From NCBI GenBank assembly GCA_964439725.1, contig CAYTPY010000078.1:1-9445 (forward strand): 9,445 nt of DNA, written 5' to 3'. Below the pieces are notes generated by a model, which searched no databases, was not told the DNA's origin, and saw only the letters and a program-made list of their open reading frames with translations. Of the stretch, positions 1 to 5,838 are shown piece by piece (position 1 is the first letter of the stretch; each line of letters opens with the position of its first letter). The DNA is from Croceibacterium_A sp964439725 (GTDB lineage: Bacteria; Pseudomonadota; Alphaproteobacteria; Sphingomonadales; Sphingomonadaceae). The translations under genes and the position numbers were made by a program.

Positions 1-269
1 GCTTCGCCTTCGGAGTTTTCGACCCGGTCGACGAAGACTTCGACTTCGTCACCCACGCTCAGCGCCTGGTCGTCGTCACCACGCGAGAACTCGCGCAGCG
101 AAATGCGGCCTTCGCTCTTCAGGCCGACGTCGATCAACGCCATGCCGTTTTCAATGCCGGTAACGGTACCCTTGACGACGCGGCCTTCGAAGCCGCCCTC
201 GGAACCGCCGAGTTGTTCGTCGAGGAGTTTCGCGAAGTCGTCGCGGGTTGGATTGGCAGTAGTTGCCAT
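1..269 (-). CDS. rpsA: 30S ribosomal protein S1, N-terminal part (cut by window edge)
   Basis: The minus-strand frame starts at the ATG at 269-267 and reads 89 codons to the window edge without a stop. The protein begins MATTANPTRDDFAKLLDEQL and continues into an S1 (OB-fold) domain from about residue 26, with the typical GTVTGIENGMALIDVGLKSE stretch and a following GRISLREF. S1 binds mRNA on the 30S subunit and helps deliver it to the decoding site. The family is normally about 550-570 residues with several S1 repeats, so only the first domain is present here. The ribosome binding site is modest: AGGA lies 12 bases before the ATG. The gene lies downstream of cmk on the same strand, a common cmk-rpsA arrangement, but the gap is 353 bases, so a separate promoter is possible. 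Identity is secure; the rest of the gene lies outside the window. Confidence 0.95.
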   Translation of the reverse strand, partial: MATTANPTRDDFAKLLDEQLGGSEGGFEGRVVKGTVTGIENGMALIDVGLKSEGRISLREFSRGDDDQALSVGDEVEVFVDRVENSEGE

Positions 270-305
270 AAGTATCAGGTTCCTAATTCACATTTTTCCC
301 GGCCA

Positions 306-321
306 GGCGGTTGTATCCGCC
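306..321 (-). promoter_or_regulatory. Small hairpin in the rpsA leader
   Basis: Read on the minus strand, GGCGG-ATACAA-CCGCC forms a 5-bp perfect stem with a 6-base loop. It ends 36 bases before the rpsA start codon, inside the presumed 5' leader. No T-run follows, so it does not look like an intrinsic terminator for cmk. S1 represses its own translation through leader structure in gammaproteobacteria; whether this hairpin plays a similar role is inference only. Confidence 0.25.
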
Positions 322-496
322 GGTCTTGGTGGCCGAACCGCCCGCGCGGCCGAATGCCTGCGCGAGCGTCCTTTCGGATCGTGACGGGACGGGAGCGGAA
401 AAGCCGGAAGCGGGCGGATGGCCGCCCAACTGGTACAGACCGTGCTGTGAAGCGCGCTCTCGACCCGGGCCACAGCCCGATCGAACGGGCGCGCGC

Positions 497-598
497 CTAC
501 GCGAAAACCGCCTGCATGGCAAGCGAAACCGCCTCGGGGAGGGGTGCCAGCGTTGCCGCTCGCGCAATGTCGCAAGCCATCAATAGCGACAAACCCAT
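497..598 (-). CDS. Possible 33-residue small protein downstream of cmk
   Basis: A minus-strand frame from the ATG at 598-596 to the TAG at 499-497 encodes 33 residues beginning MGLSLLMACDIARAATL. It is hydrophobic and Ala/Leu-rich, with one short stretch that could form a helix. It starts 24 bases after the cmk stop and is in the same frame, so readthrough of the cmk TGA would add 41 residues ending here. There is no good Shine-Dalgarno sequence before the ATG. I do not recognise it. It could be a chance frame, an eroded former C-terminal tail of cmk, or a real leaderless small gene. Chance is the most likely explanation. Confidence 0.18.
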   Translation of the reverse strand: MGLSLLMACDIARAATLAPLPEAVSLAMQAVFA

Positions 599-622
599 GG
601 CGCAGACTTCAGCCGGCGAGAC

Positions 623-1246
623 TCAGGCTCCCAGTTTGGCCTCCACGGCGGCAATCGCCGCGGCGATTGCCTCATCCGCCGTAAGATCGGACGTATCGAT
701 TACCACCGCGTCAGGGGCAGCACGAAGCGGGGCTTCGGCTCTGGTCCGGTCGCGCTCGTCGCGGCGGCGGAGGTCGGCTTCGATCTCAGCCAGCGAATGC
801 TTCTCGCCGCGCAACTGCATTTCCTTCCATCGGCGCAACGCGCGGGGTTCGACGCGCGCGGTGACGAACAGTTTGACCGCGGCATCGGGCGCAATGACGG
901 TGCCGATGTCGCGCCCGTCGAGGACGGCGCCACCCGGTTGCAGGGCAAAGCTGCGCTGGTGCTCGAACAAGGCCTCGCGCACCGAAGCGTGGACGGAGAC
1001 CCGGCTGGCCAGCCCGCCCGCGGCTTCGCTTCGCAGTTCCGGGTCCAGCAGAAGGCTGTCCGGAAAGCCCGTTGCGGCCAGCGCGTCCTCGGCATTGTCG
1101 GGGCTGCCGCCGTTGAGAAGCACCTGTTGGCCGACGGCTCTGTAAAGCAGCCCCGTATCGAGGTGCGGGAGGCGATAATGGGCTGCTAGTGCCCGGGCGA
1201 GGGTGCCTTTGCCTGAGGCGGTAGGGCCGTCGACAGCGATGATCAT
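623..1246 (-). CDS. cmk: Cytidylate kinase
   Basis: This is a 207-residue cytosolic kinase that transfers phosphate from ATP to CMP and dCMP, feeding CTP and dCTP pools. The P-loop GPTASGKGT is at residues 7-15. The nucleotide-binding DTG is at 30-32, the family signature DGRDIGT is at 110-116, and the Arg-rich lid RRDERDRTR is at 161-169. The protein is slightly shorter than E. coli Cmk (227), mainly through a trimmed insert. The ATG at 1246 places the MIIAVDGP start exactly where the family begins; the ribosome binding site is poor (GAG about ten bases upstream). It is co-directional with aroA upstream and rpsA downstream. A plus-strand transporter gene now separates it from aroA, so cmk probably needs its own promoter in the 1247-1386 divergent gap. 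Confidence 0.97.
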   Translation of the reverse strand: MIIAVDGPTASGKGTLARALAAHYRLPHLDTGLLYRAVGQQVLLNGGSPDNAEDALAATGFPDSLLLDPELRSEAAGGLASRVSVHASVREALFEHQRSFALQPGGAVLDGRDIGTVIAPDAAVKLFVTARVEPRALRRWKEMQLRGEKHSLAEIEADLRRRDERDRTRAEAPLRAAPDAVVIDTSDLTADEAIAAAIAAVEAKLGA

Positions 1247-1274
1247 GGGTGCGCTCTAGTCGGCAAAGACAGTA

Positions 1275-1303
1275 TTGAGAACCAGCCTTGCGGGACCTAT
1301 GTG
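1275..1303 (+). promoter_or_regulatory. Candidate sigma70-type promoter for the Gdx gene
   Basis: TTGAGA at 1275-1280 matches the -35 consensus at five of six positions. A 17-base spacer leads to TATGTG at 1298-1303, which matches the -10 consensus at only three positions. Transcription would then start near 1310 and give a leader of about 77 bases before the TTG start at 1387, which includes the hairpins described below. The weak -10 box keeps this tentative. Confidence 0.3.
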
Positions 1304-1349
1304 CTCGGCGCGGCGGCCACGTCCCCGTGCCCCTATCGGGCGTTCAAGA

Positions 1350-1363
1350 CCGGGACGGCCCGG
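1350..1363 (+). promoter_or_regulatory. Hairpin with ACGG tetraloop, possible half of a guanidine-II riboswitch
   Basis: CCGGG-ACGG-CCCGG is a perfect 5-bp stem closed by an ACGG tetraloop. It lies 13 bases before the GGAGG of the Gdx-type gene. Guanidine-II (mini-ykkC) riboswitches consist of two small hairpins, each with an ACGR loop in a GGG/CCC stem, placed just before the ribosome binding site of SMR guanidinium exporters. This hairpin fits the second (P2) element in sequence and position. The upstream partner is missing: the nearest hairpin (GCCC/GGGC, 1329-1341) has the loop CTATC and not ACGR. It may therefore be a degenerate riboswitch or a chance GC hairpin. Confidence 0.35.
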
Positions 1364-1386
1364 CAGCTGACAATGCGGAGGCTGCT

Positions 1387-1707
1387 TTGGCTTGGTTGAT
1401 CTTGTTCGTTGCCGGCTTACTCGAGGTCGTCTGGGCCTATTCGATGAAGCTGTCCGACGGCTTCACGCGGCTGAACCCGACGATCGTCACTTTCGTGGCG
1501 ATGTTCTTCAGCTTCGGTCTGCTTGCAATGGCGATGAAGTCGCTACCGCTCGGCACGGCTTATACCGTCTGGACGGGAATTGGCGCCGTCGGCGCCTTCA
1601 TCGTCGGCATAGTCGTGTTAGGGGAGGCCGTGACCTTCATGCGAGTGATGGCCGCGGTGCTGATCGTCTCGGGGCTGGTGCTGATGAAGTTCTCCAGCCC
1701 GGTTTGA
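1387..1707 (+). CDS. gdx: SMR-family guanidinium exporter (Gdx/SugE type)
   Basis: This encodes a 106-residue inner-membrane protein with four hydrophobic helices (about 3-20, 32-50, 57-79 and 84-101). SMR proteins act as dual-topology dimers that exchange substrate for protons. The Gdx subtype is indicated by Glu13 (the proton/substrate-coupling acid), Trp16, Ser42, Tyr59 and Trp62, and by the motifs GLLEVVWA and LPLGTAYTVWTGIGAVGAF, which closely resemble E. coli SugE (Gdx). These proteins export guanidinium. The start is TTG, not ATG: GGAGG sits five bases before it, and the resulting length and MAWLILFVAGLLEVVWA beginning match the family. An upstream extension to 1288 is possible by frame but would add about 33 non-family residues. 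The gene lies opposite to aroA and cmk, and its TGA directly abuts the aroA stop. Confidence 0.92.
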   Translation: MAWLILFVAGLLEVVWAYSMKLSDGFTRLNPTIVTFVAMFFSFGLLAMAMKSLPLGTAYTVWTGIGAVGAFIVGIVVLGEAVTFMRVMAAVLIVSGLVLMKFSSPV

Positions 1708-3036
1708 TTACGGCGCGGTCGCGCCGTCCAGCAGAGCTTCGAATTGCGGGAAGCTCGTAGCTATCGGCGAGGTGTCGTCGACTTCGACGCCCGTGCGGCT
1801 GGCGTGGCCTGCGATAGCCATACTCATCGCGATGCGGTGGTCGAGGTGCGTGACGGCCGCTTCCATTGTCCCTGGCAGCGGCTCTCCCCCGGTGCCGTCG
1901 ATTACCAGACCGTCTTCCCGCTCTTCGACTCGCGCTCCGGCCAGGCGCAGGGCTTCCGCCATCGCAGCGAGACGGTCGGATTCCTTGACTCTCAGCTCGT
2001 CGAGGCCGGTGGTCACCGTGCGGCCTTGGGCCAGGGCCGCTGCCACGAACAGGATCGGGAATTCATCGATCATGCTCGGCGCGATGGCGGGATCGACCTC
2101 GATGCCGGTGAGCGGGGAATGGCGCACGCGCAAGTCGGCGACGGGCTCGCCGCCGACTTCGCGCCGGTCCAGCTCATCGATCTGCCCCCCCATCTGGCGC
2201 AGCACCTCGAACAGGCCGGCGCGGGTGGGATTGAGGCCGACGTTCTCGATCACCAGGTCGCTGCCTGTGACCAGCAGCGCCGCCACCACGAAGAACGCGG
2301 CGGAGGACGGATCGCCGGGCACTTCGATCGTCTGCGGCTTCAGGTCGGCTTCGCCGCGGATGCGGATCACCCGCTCGCCGTTCTCTTCCTCGACCCACAA
2401 GTCCGCGCCGAAACCCTTGAGCATGCGCTCAGTATGGTCCCGCGTCGGCACCGGCTCGATCACCGTGGTGATCCCCGCCGTGTTGAGACCGGCGAGGAGA
2501 ATCGCGCTCTTCACCTGAGCGCTCGCAACCGGGAGCCGATAGGTTATCGGAACGGCCGGACACAGGCCGCGCTCAGTGAGCGGAAGGGTCGTGCCCGAGA
2601 ACTCCGCGCCTATCAGCGACAACGGCTCGGTGACGCGCCCCATTGGGCGTTTGGACAGACTGGCGTCGCCGGAAAACTGCACGGTGATCGGATGGCTAGC
2701 CACCAACCCCATCAGCAGCCGAGTGGACGTGCCCGAATTGCCCATCTCCAGCGGTGCATTCGGCTGCAGCAAGCTGCCCACCCCGACGCCATGGATCGAC
2801 CAGGTTCCTTCGGTTGCGCGCTCGATCGTTGCCCCCATAGCGCGAAGGGCGGCTGCGGTAGCCATCACGTCCTCGCCTTCGAGCAGACCTGTGACCCGGC
2901 TCTCACCTATGGCCAGCGCACCGAACATCAGCGAGCGATGGCTGATCGACTTGTCGCCCGGTACCCGGACGCGGCCGGTCAAGGAGCCACCCGGTACAAA
3001 GCGGCGCGGTCGGCGAGAAACGGAATGAACGGACAA
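1708..3036 (-). CDS. aroA: 3-Phosphoshikimate 1-carboxyvinyltransferase (EPSP synthase, class II-like)
   Basis: This 442-residue cytosolic enzyme joins phosphoenolpyruvate to shikimate-3-phosphate, the sixth step of chorismate and aromatic amino-acid synthesis. Visible motifs are GDKSISHR at 27-34 (substrate-binding Lys29, Ser30, Arg34), GNSGTSTR at 99-106, KRPMGRV at 129-135, ASAQVKS at 171-177, RDHTERML at 199-206, SMIDEFP at 321-327 with catalytic Asp324, RVKESDR at 349-355 with Glu352, and LDHRIAMS at 398-405. The overall pattern is the class II type typified by Agrobacterium CP4. At the position of CP4 Ala100, which confers glyphosate insensitivity, this protein has Gly102. The start is a TTG at 3036-3034, the first start codon in the frame and consistent with the family N-terminus; GAAAG lies upstream at a weak distance. 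It heads a minus-strand aroA-cmk-rpsA series and diverges from the FYDLN gene. Confidence 0.96.
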   Translation of the reverse strand: MSVHSVSRRPRRFVPGGSLTGRVRVPGDKSISHRSLMFGALAIGESRVTGLLEGEDVMATAAALRAMGATIERATEGTWSIHGVGVGSLLQPNAPLEMGNSGTSTRLLMGLVASHPITVQFSGDASLSKRPMGRVTEPLSLIGAEFSGTTLPLTERGLCPAVPITYRLPVASAQVKSAILLAGLNTAGITTVIEPVPTRDHTERMLKGFGADLWVEEENGERVIRIRGEADLKPQTIEVPGDPSSAAFFVVAALLVTGSDLVIENVGLNPTRAGLFEVLRQMGGQIDELDRREVGGEPVADLRVRHSPLTGIEVDPAIAPSMIDEFPILFVAAALAQGRTVTTGLDELRVKESDRLAAMAEALRLAGARVEEREDGLVIDGTGGEPLPGTMEAAVTHLDHRIAMSMAIAGHASRTGVEVDDTSPIATSFPQFEALLDGATAP

Positions 3037-3180
3037 GGCTGGTCTTTCGAGGCAGGATCGGGGGGAGGAAGCGGGGCCGGCTTTTGACAGCGCCCAGGGC
3101 CTGTGGCAAGGCGCGCCCCGCTCTTGATTCCAGCCCCTTGATTGTGCTCAGGGCCCGCTCCATCAAGTACTGCAATTCAG

Positions 3181-3196
3181 GCCCGCCACCGCGGGC
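3181..3196 (+). promoter_or_regulatory. Hairpin just before the ribosome binding site of the FYDLN gene
   Basis: GCCCGC-CACC-GCGGGC is a perfect 6-bp stem with a four-base loop. It ends four bases before the GAGGA ribosome binding site at 3201-3205. It lies in the 176-base divergent gap between aroA and the FYDLN-acid gene. It could tune translation of that gene, but no ligand or protein site is recognisable. Confidence 0.3.
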
Positions 3197-3212
3197 AGAC
3201 GAGGACATACTC

Positions 3213-3533
3213 ATGGTCAAGCCAGAATGGGGCGCCAAGCGCACCTGCCCCAAGTGCGCTGAGCGGTTTTACGATCTCAACAAGGATGAGCCGGTCGTCT
3301 GCATCGAATGCGGCAACCAGTGGTATCCGGAGCCCGTGCTCAAATCGAAACAGCCTATTCCTTTCGAAGAGGTACAAAAGACGAAGGAGCCCGAGGAGGC
3401 CGACTCCGACTTGGCCGACGAGGAACTGGAGGACGTCGACGAGGGCGAAGATTCGCCCGACAACGACATTGACCTCGGTGGGGATGACGATCTCGGTGTC
3501 ACCAAGGCGGACGATGACGACGAGGATCAGTGA
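3213..3533 (+). CDS. TIGR02300/FYDLN-acid family zinc-ribbon protein with acidic tail
   Basis: This 106-residue protein begins MVKPEWGAKRTCPKCAERFY. Four cysteines form a zinc-ribbon pattern: CPKC (Cys12, Cys15) and CIEC (Cys30, Cys33). The family hallmark FYDLN is at 19-23. From about residue 58 the chain becomes extremely acidic: 26 of the last 49 residues are Asp or Glu, with a final DDDDEDQ, so this part is probably disordered. The domain family is known from alphaproteobacteria but has no established biochemical role. The fold suggests binding to nucleic acid or a partner protein, which is inference. The ATG at 3213 is chosen because GAGGA lies seven bases upstream and the family begins there; an upstream extension to 3084 lacks family sequence. 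The gene is divergent from aroA and precedes tRNA-Ala. Confidence 0.9.
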   Translation: MVKPEWGAKRTCPKCAERFYDLNKDEPVVCIECGNQWYPEPVLKSKQPIPFEEVQKTKEPEEADSDLADEELEDVDEGEDSPDNDIDLGGDDDLGVTKADDDDEDQ

Positions 3534-3578
3534 TTTGGGGCTTGCGAAATCGGGTCGCCCCTCATAAAGGGCGGCGCT

Positions 3579-3597
3579 CCCAAACTTGCCGTTTGGG
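3579..3597. terminator. Weak hairpin after the FYDLN gene
   Basis: CCCAAAC-TTGCC-GTTTGGG forms a perfect 7-bp stem with a 5-base loop, 45 bases after the gene's stop. Another short inverted repeat, CGCCC/GGGCG, lies at 3556-3573. Neither is followed by a T-run, so this is at best a Rho-assisted or processing structure before the tRNA. Confidence 0.25.
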
Positions 3598-3636
3598 GCG
3601 GTAGGCTCCCAGGTCTGCCAAAAGTTGAATGGGTAC

Positions 3637-3712
<76 letters not shown>

Positions 3713-3734
3713 TTCGCCTGAATCGATGTAAAAT

Positions 3735-3754
3735 GCCTTCACTAAGGCTTGATT
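3735..3754 (+). terminator. Candidate weak terminator after tRNA-Ala
   Basis: GCCTT-CACT-AAGGC forms a 5-bp stem with a four-base loop, followed by TTGATTT. It starts 23 bases after the tRNA CCA end. The stem is short and the T-run is broken, so termination would be weak; it fits in position as the tRNA's end signal before ffh. Confidence 0.35.
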
Positions 3755-3829
3755 TGGAATGCTGATCTGCCCGCTGGCTGACGAGGTTTCGTCCGCCGGC
3801 GTTTTTCGCTTTTGGAGTACATGAACGCA

Positions 3830-5278
3830 ATGTTCGACACGCTTTCCGATCGTCTCACCGGTGTCTTCGACCGTCTCCGCGGCCGGGGTGCGCTGAACGA
3901 GAACGATGTGCGAGAGGCGATGCGCGAAGTGCGAATCGCGTTGCTCGAAGCGGACGTGGCCCTGCCGGTGGCGCGCAAGTTCATCGACGCCGTTACGGAA
4001 CGCGCAGTCGGCCAGCAGGTCCTGCGCTCGGTCACACCCGGCCAGCAGGTCGTCAAGATCGTCAACGACGAGCTGGTGGCGATGCTCGGCGGCGAGGAAG
4101 CCGCCCCGCTGACACTGGATGCGAAGCCGCCGGTCGTGATCATGATGGTCGGCCTGCAGGGTTCGGGGAAGACCACCACGACCGCCAAGCTCGGCAAGCT
4201 GATCAAGGAAAAGCACGGCAAGAAGGCGATGATGGCGTCGCTCGACGTCAACCGGCCGGCCGCGCAGGAACAGCTCAAGGTCCTCGGCGAGCAGGTGCAG
4301 GTAGCGACGCTGCCGATCGTGGTCGGTCAGCAGCCGGTCGATATCGCCCGCCGCGCGCTCGAATCGGCCAAGCTTCAGGCCGTTGACGTTCTGCTGCTCG
4401 ACACGGCTGGCCGGCTCCACGTCGACGATGCGCTGATGGCCGAGATGAAGGCCGTCGCCGGCGTTGCCGCGCCGACCGAGGTGCTTCTGGTCGTCGATGC
4501 GCTGACCGGTCAGGACGCCGTCAACGTTGCGCAGAGCTTCTCGGACGAAGTGCCGCTGACGGGCGTCGTTCTCACCCGCATGGACGGCGACGCGCGCGGC
4601 GGTGCGGCGCTGTCGATGCGTGCCGTCACCGGCAAGCCGATCAAGTTCGCGGGCACTGGCGAGAAGCTCGACGCGATCGAAGCGTTTCATCCCGAACGTG
4701 TCGCCAGCCGGATCCTCGGCATGGGTGATATCGTCTCGATCGTCGAGAAAGCCGCAGCGACGATCGAGAAGGAAGATGCCGACAAGCTGGCCGAGCGGAT
4801 GCTCAAGGGCCAGTTCGACATGAACGACCTGCGCACCCAGCTTCAGCAGATGCAGAAGATGGGCGGCCTCGGAATGCTCGCTGGCATGATGCCGGGCATG
4901 AAGAAGGCCAAGCAGGCGATGGCGGCGAGCGGCATGGACGACAAGGTTCTGCTGCACATGGACGCGATCATCGGCTCGATGACTCCGAAGGAGCGTGCGC
5001 GGCCTGAGCTGCTGAACGCGAAGCGCAAGAAGCGCGTCGCGGCGGGTTCCGGCACGCAGGTGCAGGACGTCAACAAACTACTGAAGATGCACCAGGAAAT
5101 GGGCCGCGCGATGAAGCAGATCAAGAAAATGGGTGGGCTCAAGGGGCTCGGTGCGCTGTTCGGCAAAGGCGGGCTGACTGCTCCGGGCGCGGAAGGGATG
5201 CCGGGCCTCGGCGGGCCGGGAATGGGGGGCACCGCGCAGTTGCCGCCTGACCTTCAGAACCTGCTCAAGAAGAACTGA
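3830..5278 (+). CDS. ffh: Signal recognition particle GTPase Ffh (SRP54)
   Basis: This 482-residue protein binds 4.5S RNA and hydrophobic signal sequences on ribosomes and docks with FtsY for membrane insertion. The N domain spans about 1-95. The G domain carries GLQGSGKTT at 108-116 (G1), SLDVNRPAAQEQL at 137-149, DTAGRLH at 191-197 (G3), LTRMDGDARGGAALS at 248-262 (G4) and FAGTGEK at 273-279 (G5). The Met-rich M domain begins near 330 with DMNDLRTQLQQM and contains the RNA-binding helices around 384-435. A Gly/Pro-rich tail covers about 440-470. The family N-terminus MFDTLSDRL favours the ATG at 3830; an ATG at 3821 is also in frame, but its GGAG is only three bases away, while for 3830 the spacing is 12. 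It leads the rpsP-rimM series; rpsP follows after 35 bases. Confidence 0.97.
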   Translation: MFDTLSDRLTGVFDRLRGRGALNENDVREAMREVRIALLEADVALPVARKFIDAVTERAVGQQVLRSVTPGQQVVKIVNDELVAMLGGEEAAPLTLDAKPPVVIMMVGLQGSGKTTTTAKLGKLIKEKHGKKAMMASLDVNRPAAQEQLKVLGEQVQVATLPIVVGQQPVDIARRALESAKLQAVDVLLLDTAGRLHVDDALMAEMKAVAGVAAPTEVLLVVDALTGQDAVNVAQSFSDEVPLTGVVLTRMDGDARGGAALSMRAVTGKPIKFAGTGEKLDAIEAFHPERVASRILGMGDIVSIVEKAAATIEKEDADKLAERMLKGQFDMNDLRTQLQQMQKMGGLGMLAGMMPGMKKAKQAMAASGMDDKVLLHMDAIIGSMTPKERARPELLNAKRKKRVAAGSGTQVQDVNKLLKMHQEMGRAMKQIKKMGGLKGLGALFGKGGLTAPGAEGMPGLGGPGMGGTAQLPPDLQNLLKKN

Positions 5279-5313
5279 GTTTACGAAATCCAGATTTGGA
5301 AAGGTGAGTTAGA

Positions 5314-5832
5314 ATGGCAGTAGCAATCAGGCTTTCGCGGGGCGGCAACAAGAAGCGCCCATATTATCGCATCGTCGTGTCGGACACGCGCAGCCCGCGC
5401 GACGGCAAGTACCTAGAGCAGATCGGCACGTACAACCCGCTGCTCGCGAAGGACGACGAGAACCGCGTCAAGCTGAACGAGGATCGCGCTCGCTACTGGC
5501 TCGGCGTCGGCGCCCAGGCGACCGACCGTGTCGCCCGGTTCCTCGACGCTGCCGGCATCAAGGAGCGCGCGGCCAAGAACAACCCGAAGAAGGCCGAGCC
5601 CGGCGAGAAGGCCAAGGAGCGCGCCGAAGAGCGTGCCGCCAAGCAGGCCGAGGCCGAGGAAGCCGCCAAGGCCGCCGAGGAAGAGGTTAAGGCTCCCGCT
5701 GCGGAAGAGACCGCGCAGAGCACCGACGAGCCGGCCGAGGGCAGTGAGAACCCGGCAACCGGTGAGGACGCGTCGGTCGGTGCCAGCACCGACGAGCCTG
5801 CCGAGGGCAGCGAGGAAGCGGCTCAGGGCTAA
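5314..5832 (+). CDS. rpsP: 30S ribosomal protein S16 with long acidic C-terminal extension
   Basis: This 172-residue protein has the standard S16 core in residues 1-84: MAVAIRLSRGGNKKRPYYRI, then GKYLEQIGTYNP at 31-42 and RARYWLGVGAQ at 58-68. S16 binds 16S rRNA early in 30S assembly. The remaining half is a low-complexity Lys/Glu/Ala tail (about 85-125) that becomes acidic (126-172) and contains STDEPAEGSE twice, at 136-145 and 158-167. Bacterial S16 is commonly 80-90 residues, so the protein is roughly doubled in length; tailed forms occur in alphaproteobacteria. AAGGTGA six bases before the ATG is a good ribosome binding site. The gene is 35 bases downstream of ffh and six bases upstream of rimM, consistent with one transcript. 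Confidence 0.97.
   Translation: MAVAIRLSRGGNKKRPYYRIVVSDTRSPRDGKYLEQIGTYNPLLAKDDENRVKLNEDRARYWLGVGAQATDRVARFLDAAGIKERAAKNNPKKAEPGEKAKERAEERAAKQAEAEEAAKAAEEEVKAPAAEETAQSTDEPAEGSENPATGEDASVGASTDEPAEGSEEAAQG
5719..5814 (+). repeat. Direct repeat encoding STDEPAEGSE twice in the S16 tail
   Basis: Two 30-base units, at 5719-5748 and 5785-5814, encode the same ten residues in the same frame, 66 bases apart. They differ only at synonymous third positions (ccg/cct, agt/agc), so the peptide is kept while the DNA has diverged slightly. The spacer encodes NPATGEDASVGA. Confidence 0.85.
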
Positions 5833-5838
5833 CCGCCG

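Larger units (their letters stand above)
270..622. other. 353-base gap between cmk and rpsA, no clear gene
   Basis: This stretch separates the cmk stop from the rpsA start. I find no recognisable gene in it. Several GC-rich open frames cross it on both strands, but their translations are Arg/Pro/Ala-rich with no motif and look like chance. On the minus strand the cmk reading frame stays open after the stop for 41 codons and contains a possible 33-codon gene (listed separately). A short hairpin lies close to rpsA (listed separately). I see no convincing sigma70-type promoter, although its length and the weak link to cmk suggest an rpsA leader or promoter may lie here. Confidence 0.6.

Noticed and set aside
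213..1145. Open frame of 310 codons on the plus strand across rpsA, the gap and cmk
   Set aside because: Ser/Arg/Ala-rich, without a ribosome binding site or motif, and lies antisense to rpsA and cmk.
1288..1386. Upstream extension of the Gdx gene by about 33 codons
   Set aside because: The added residues are unlike any SMR N-terminus, and GGAGG is ideally placed for the TTG at 1387.
1744..3087. Long open frame of 447 codons on the plus strand opposite aroA
   Set aside because: It mirrors a confidently identified gene in a GC-rich genome, has no recognisable motif, and is the usual antisense shadow of third-position GC bias.
3084..3112. Consensus-like TTGACA at 3084-3089 as a -35 box for the FYDLN gene
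   Set aside because: At 17 bases downstream the sequence is CAAGGC, with no -10 resemblance, so the hexamer alone is not adequate support.
3729..3734. TAAAAT as a -10 box for ffh
   Set aside because: The matching -35 position falls in the tRNA 3' end (about TCCACC) and has no resemblance to TTGACA.
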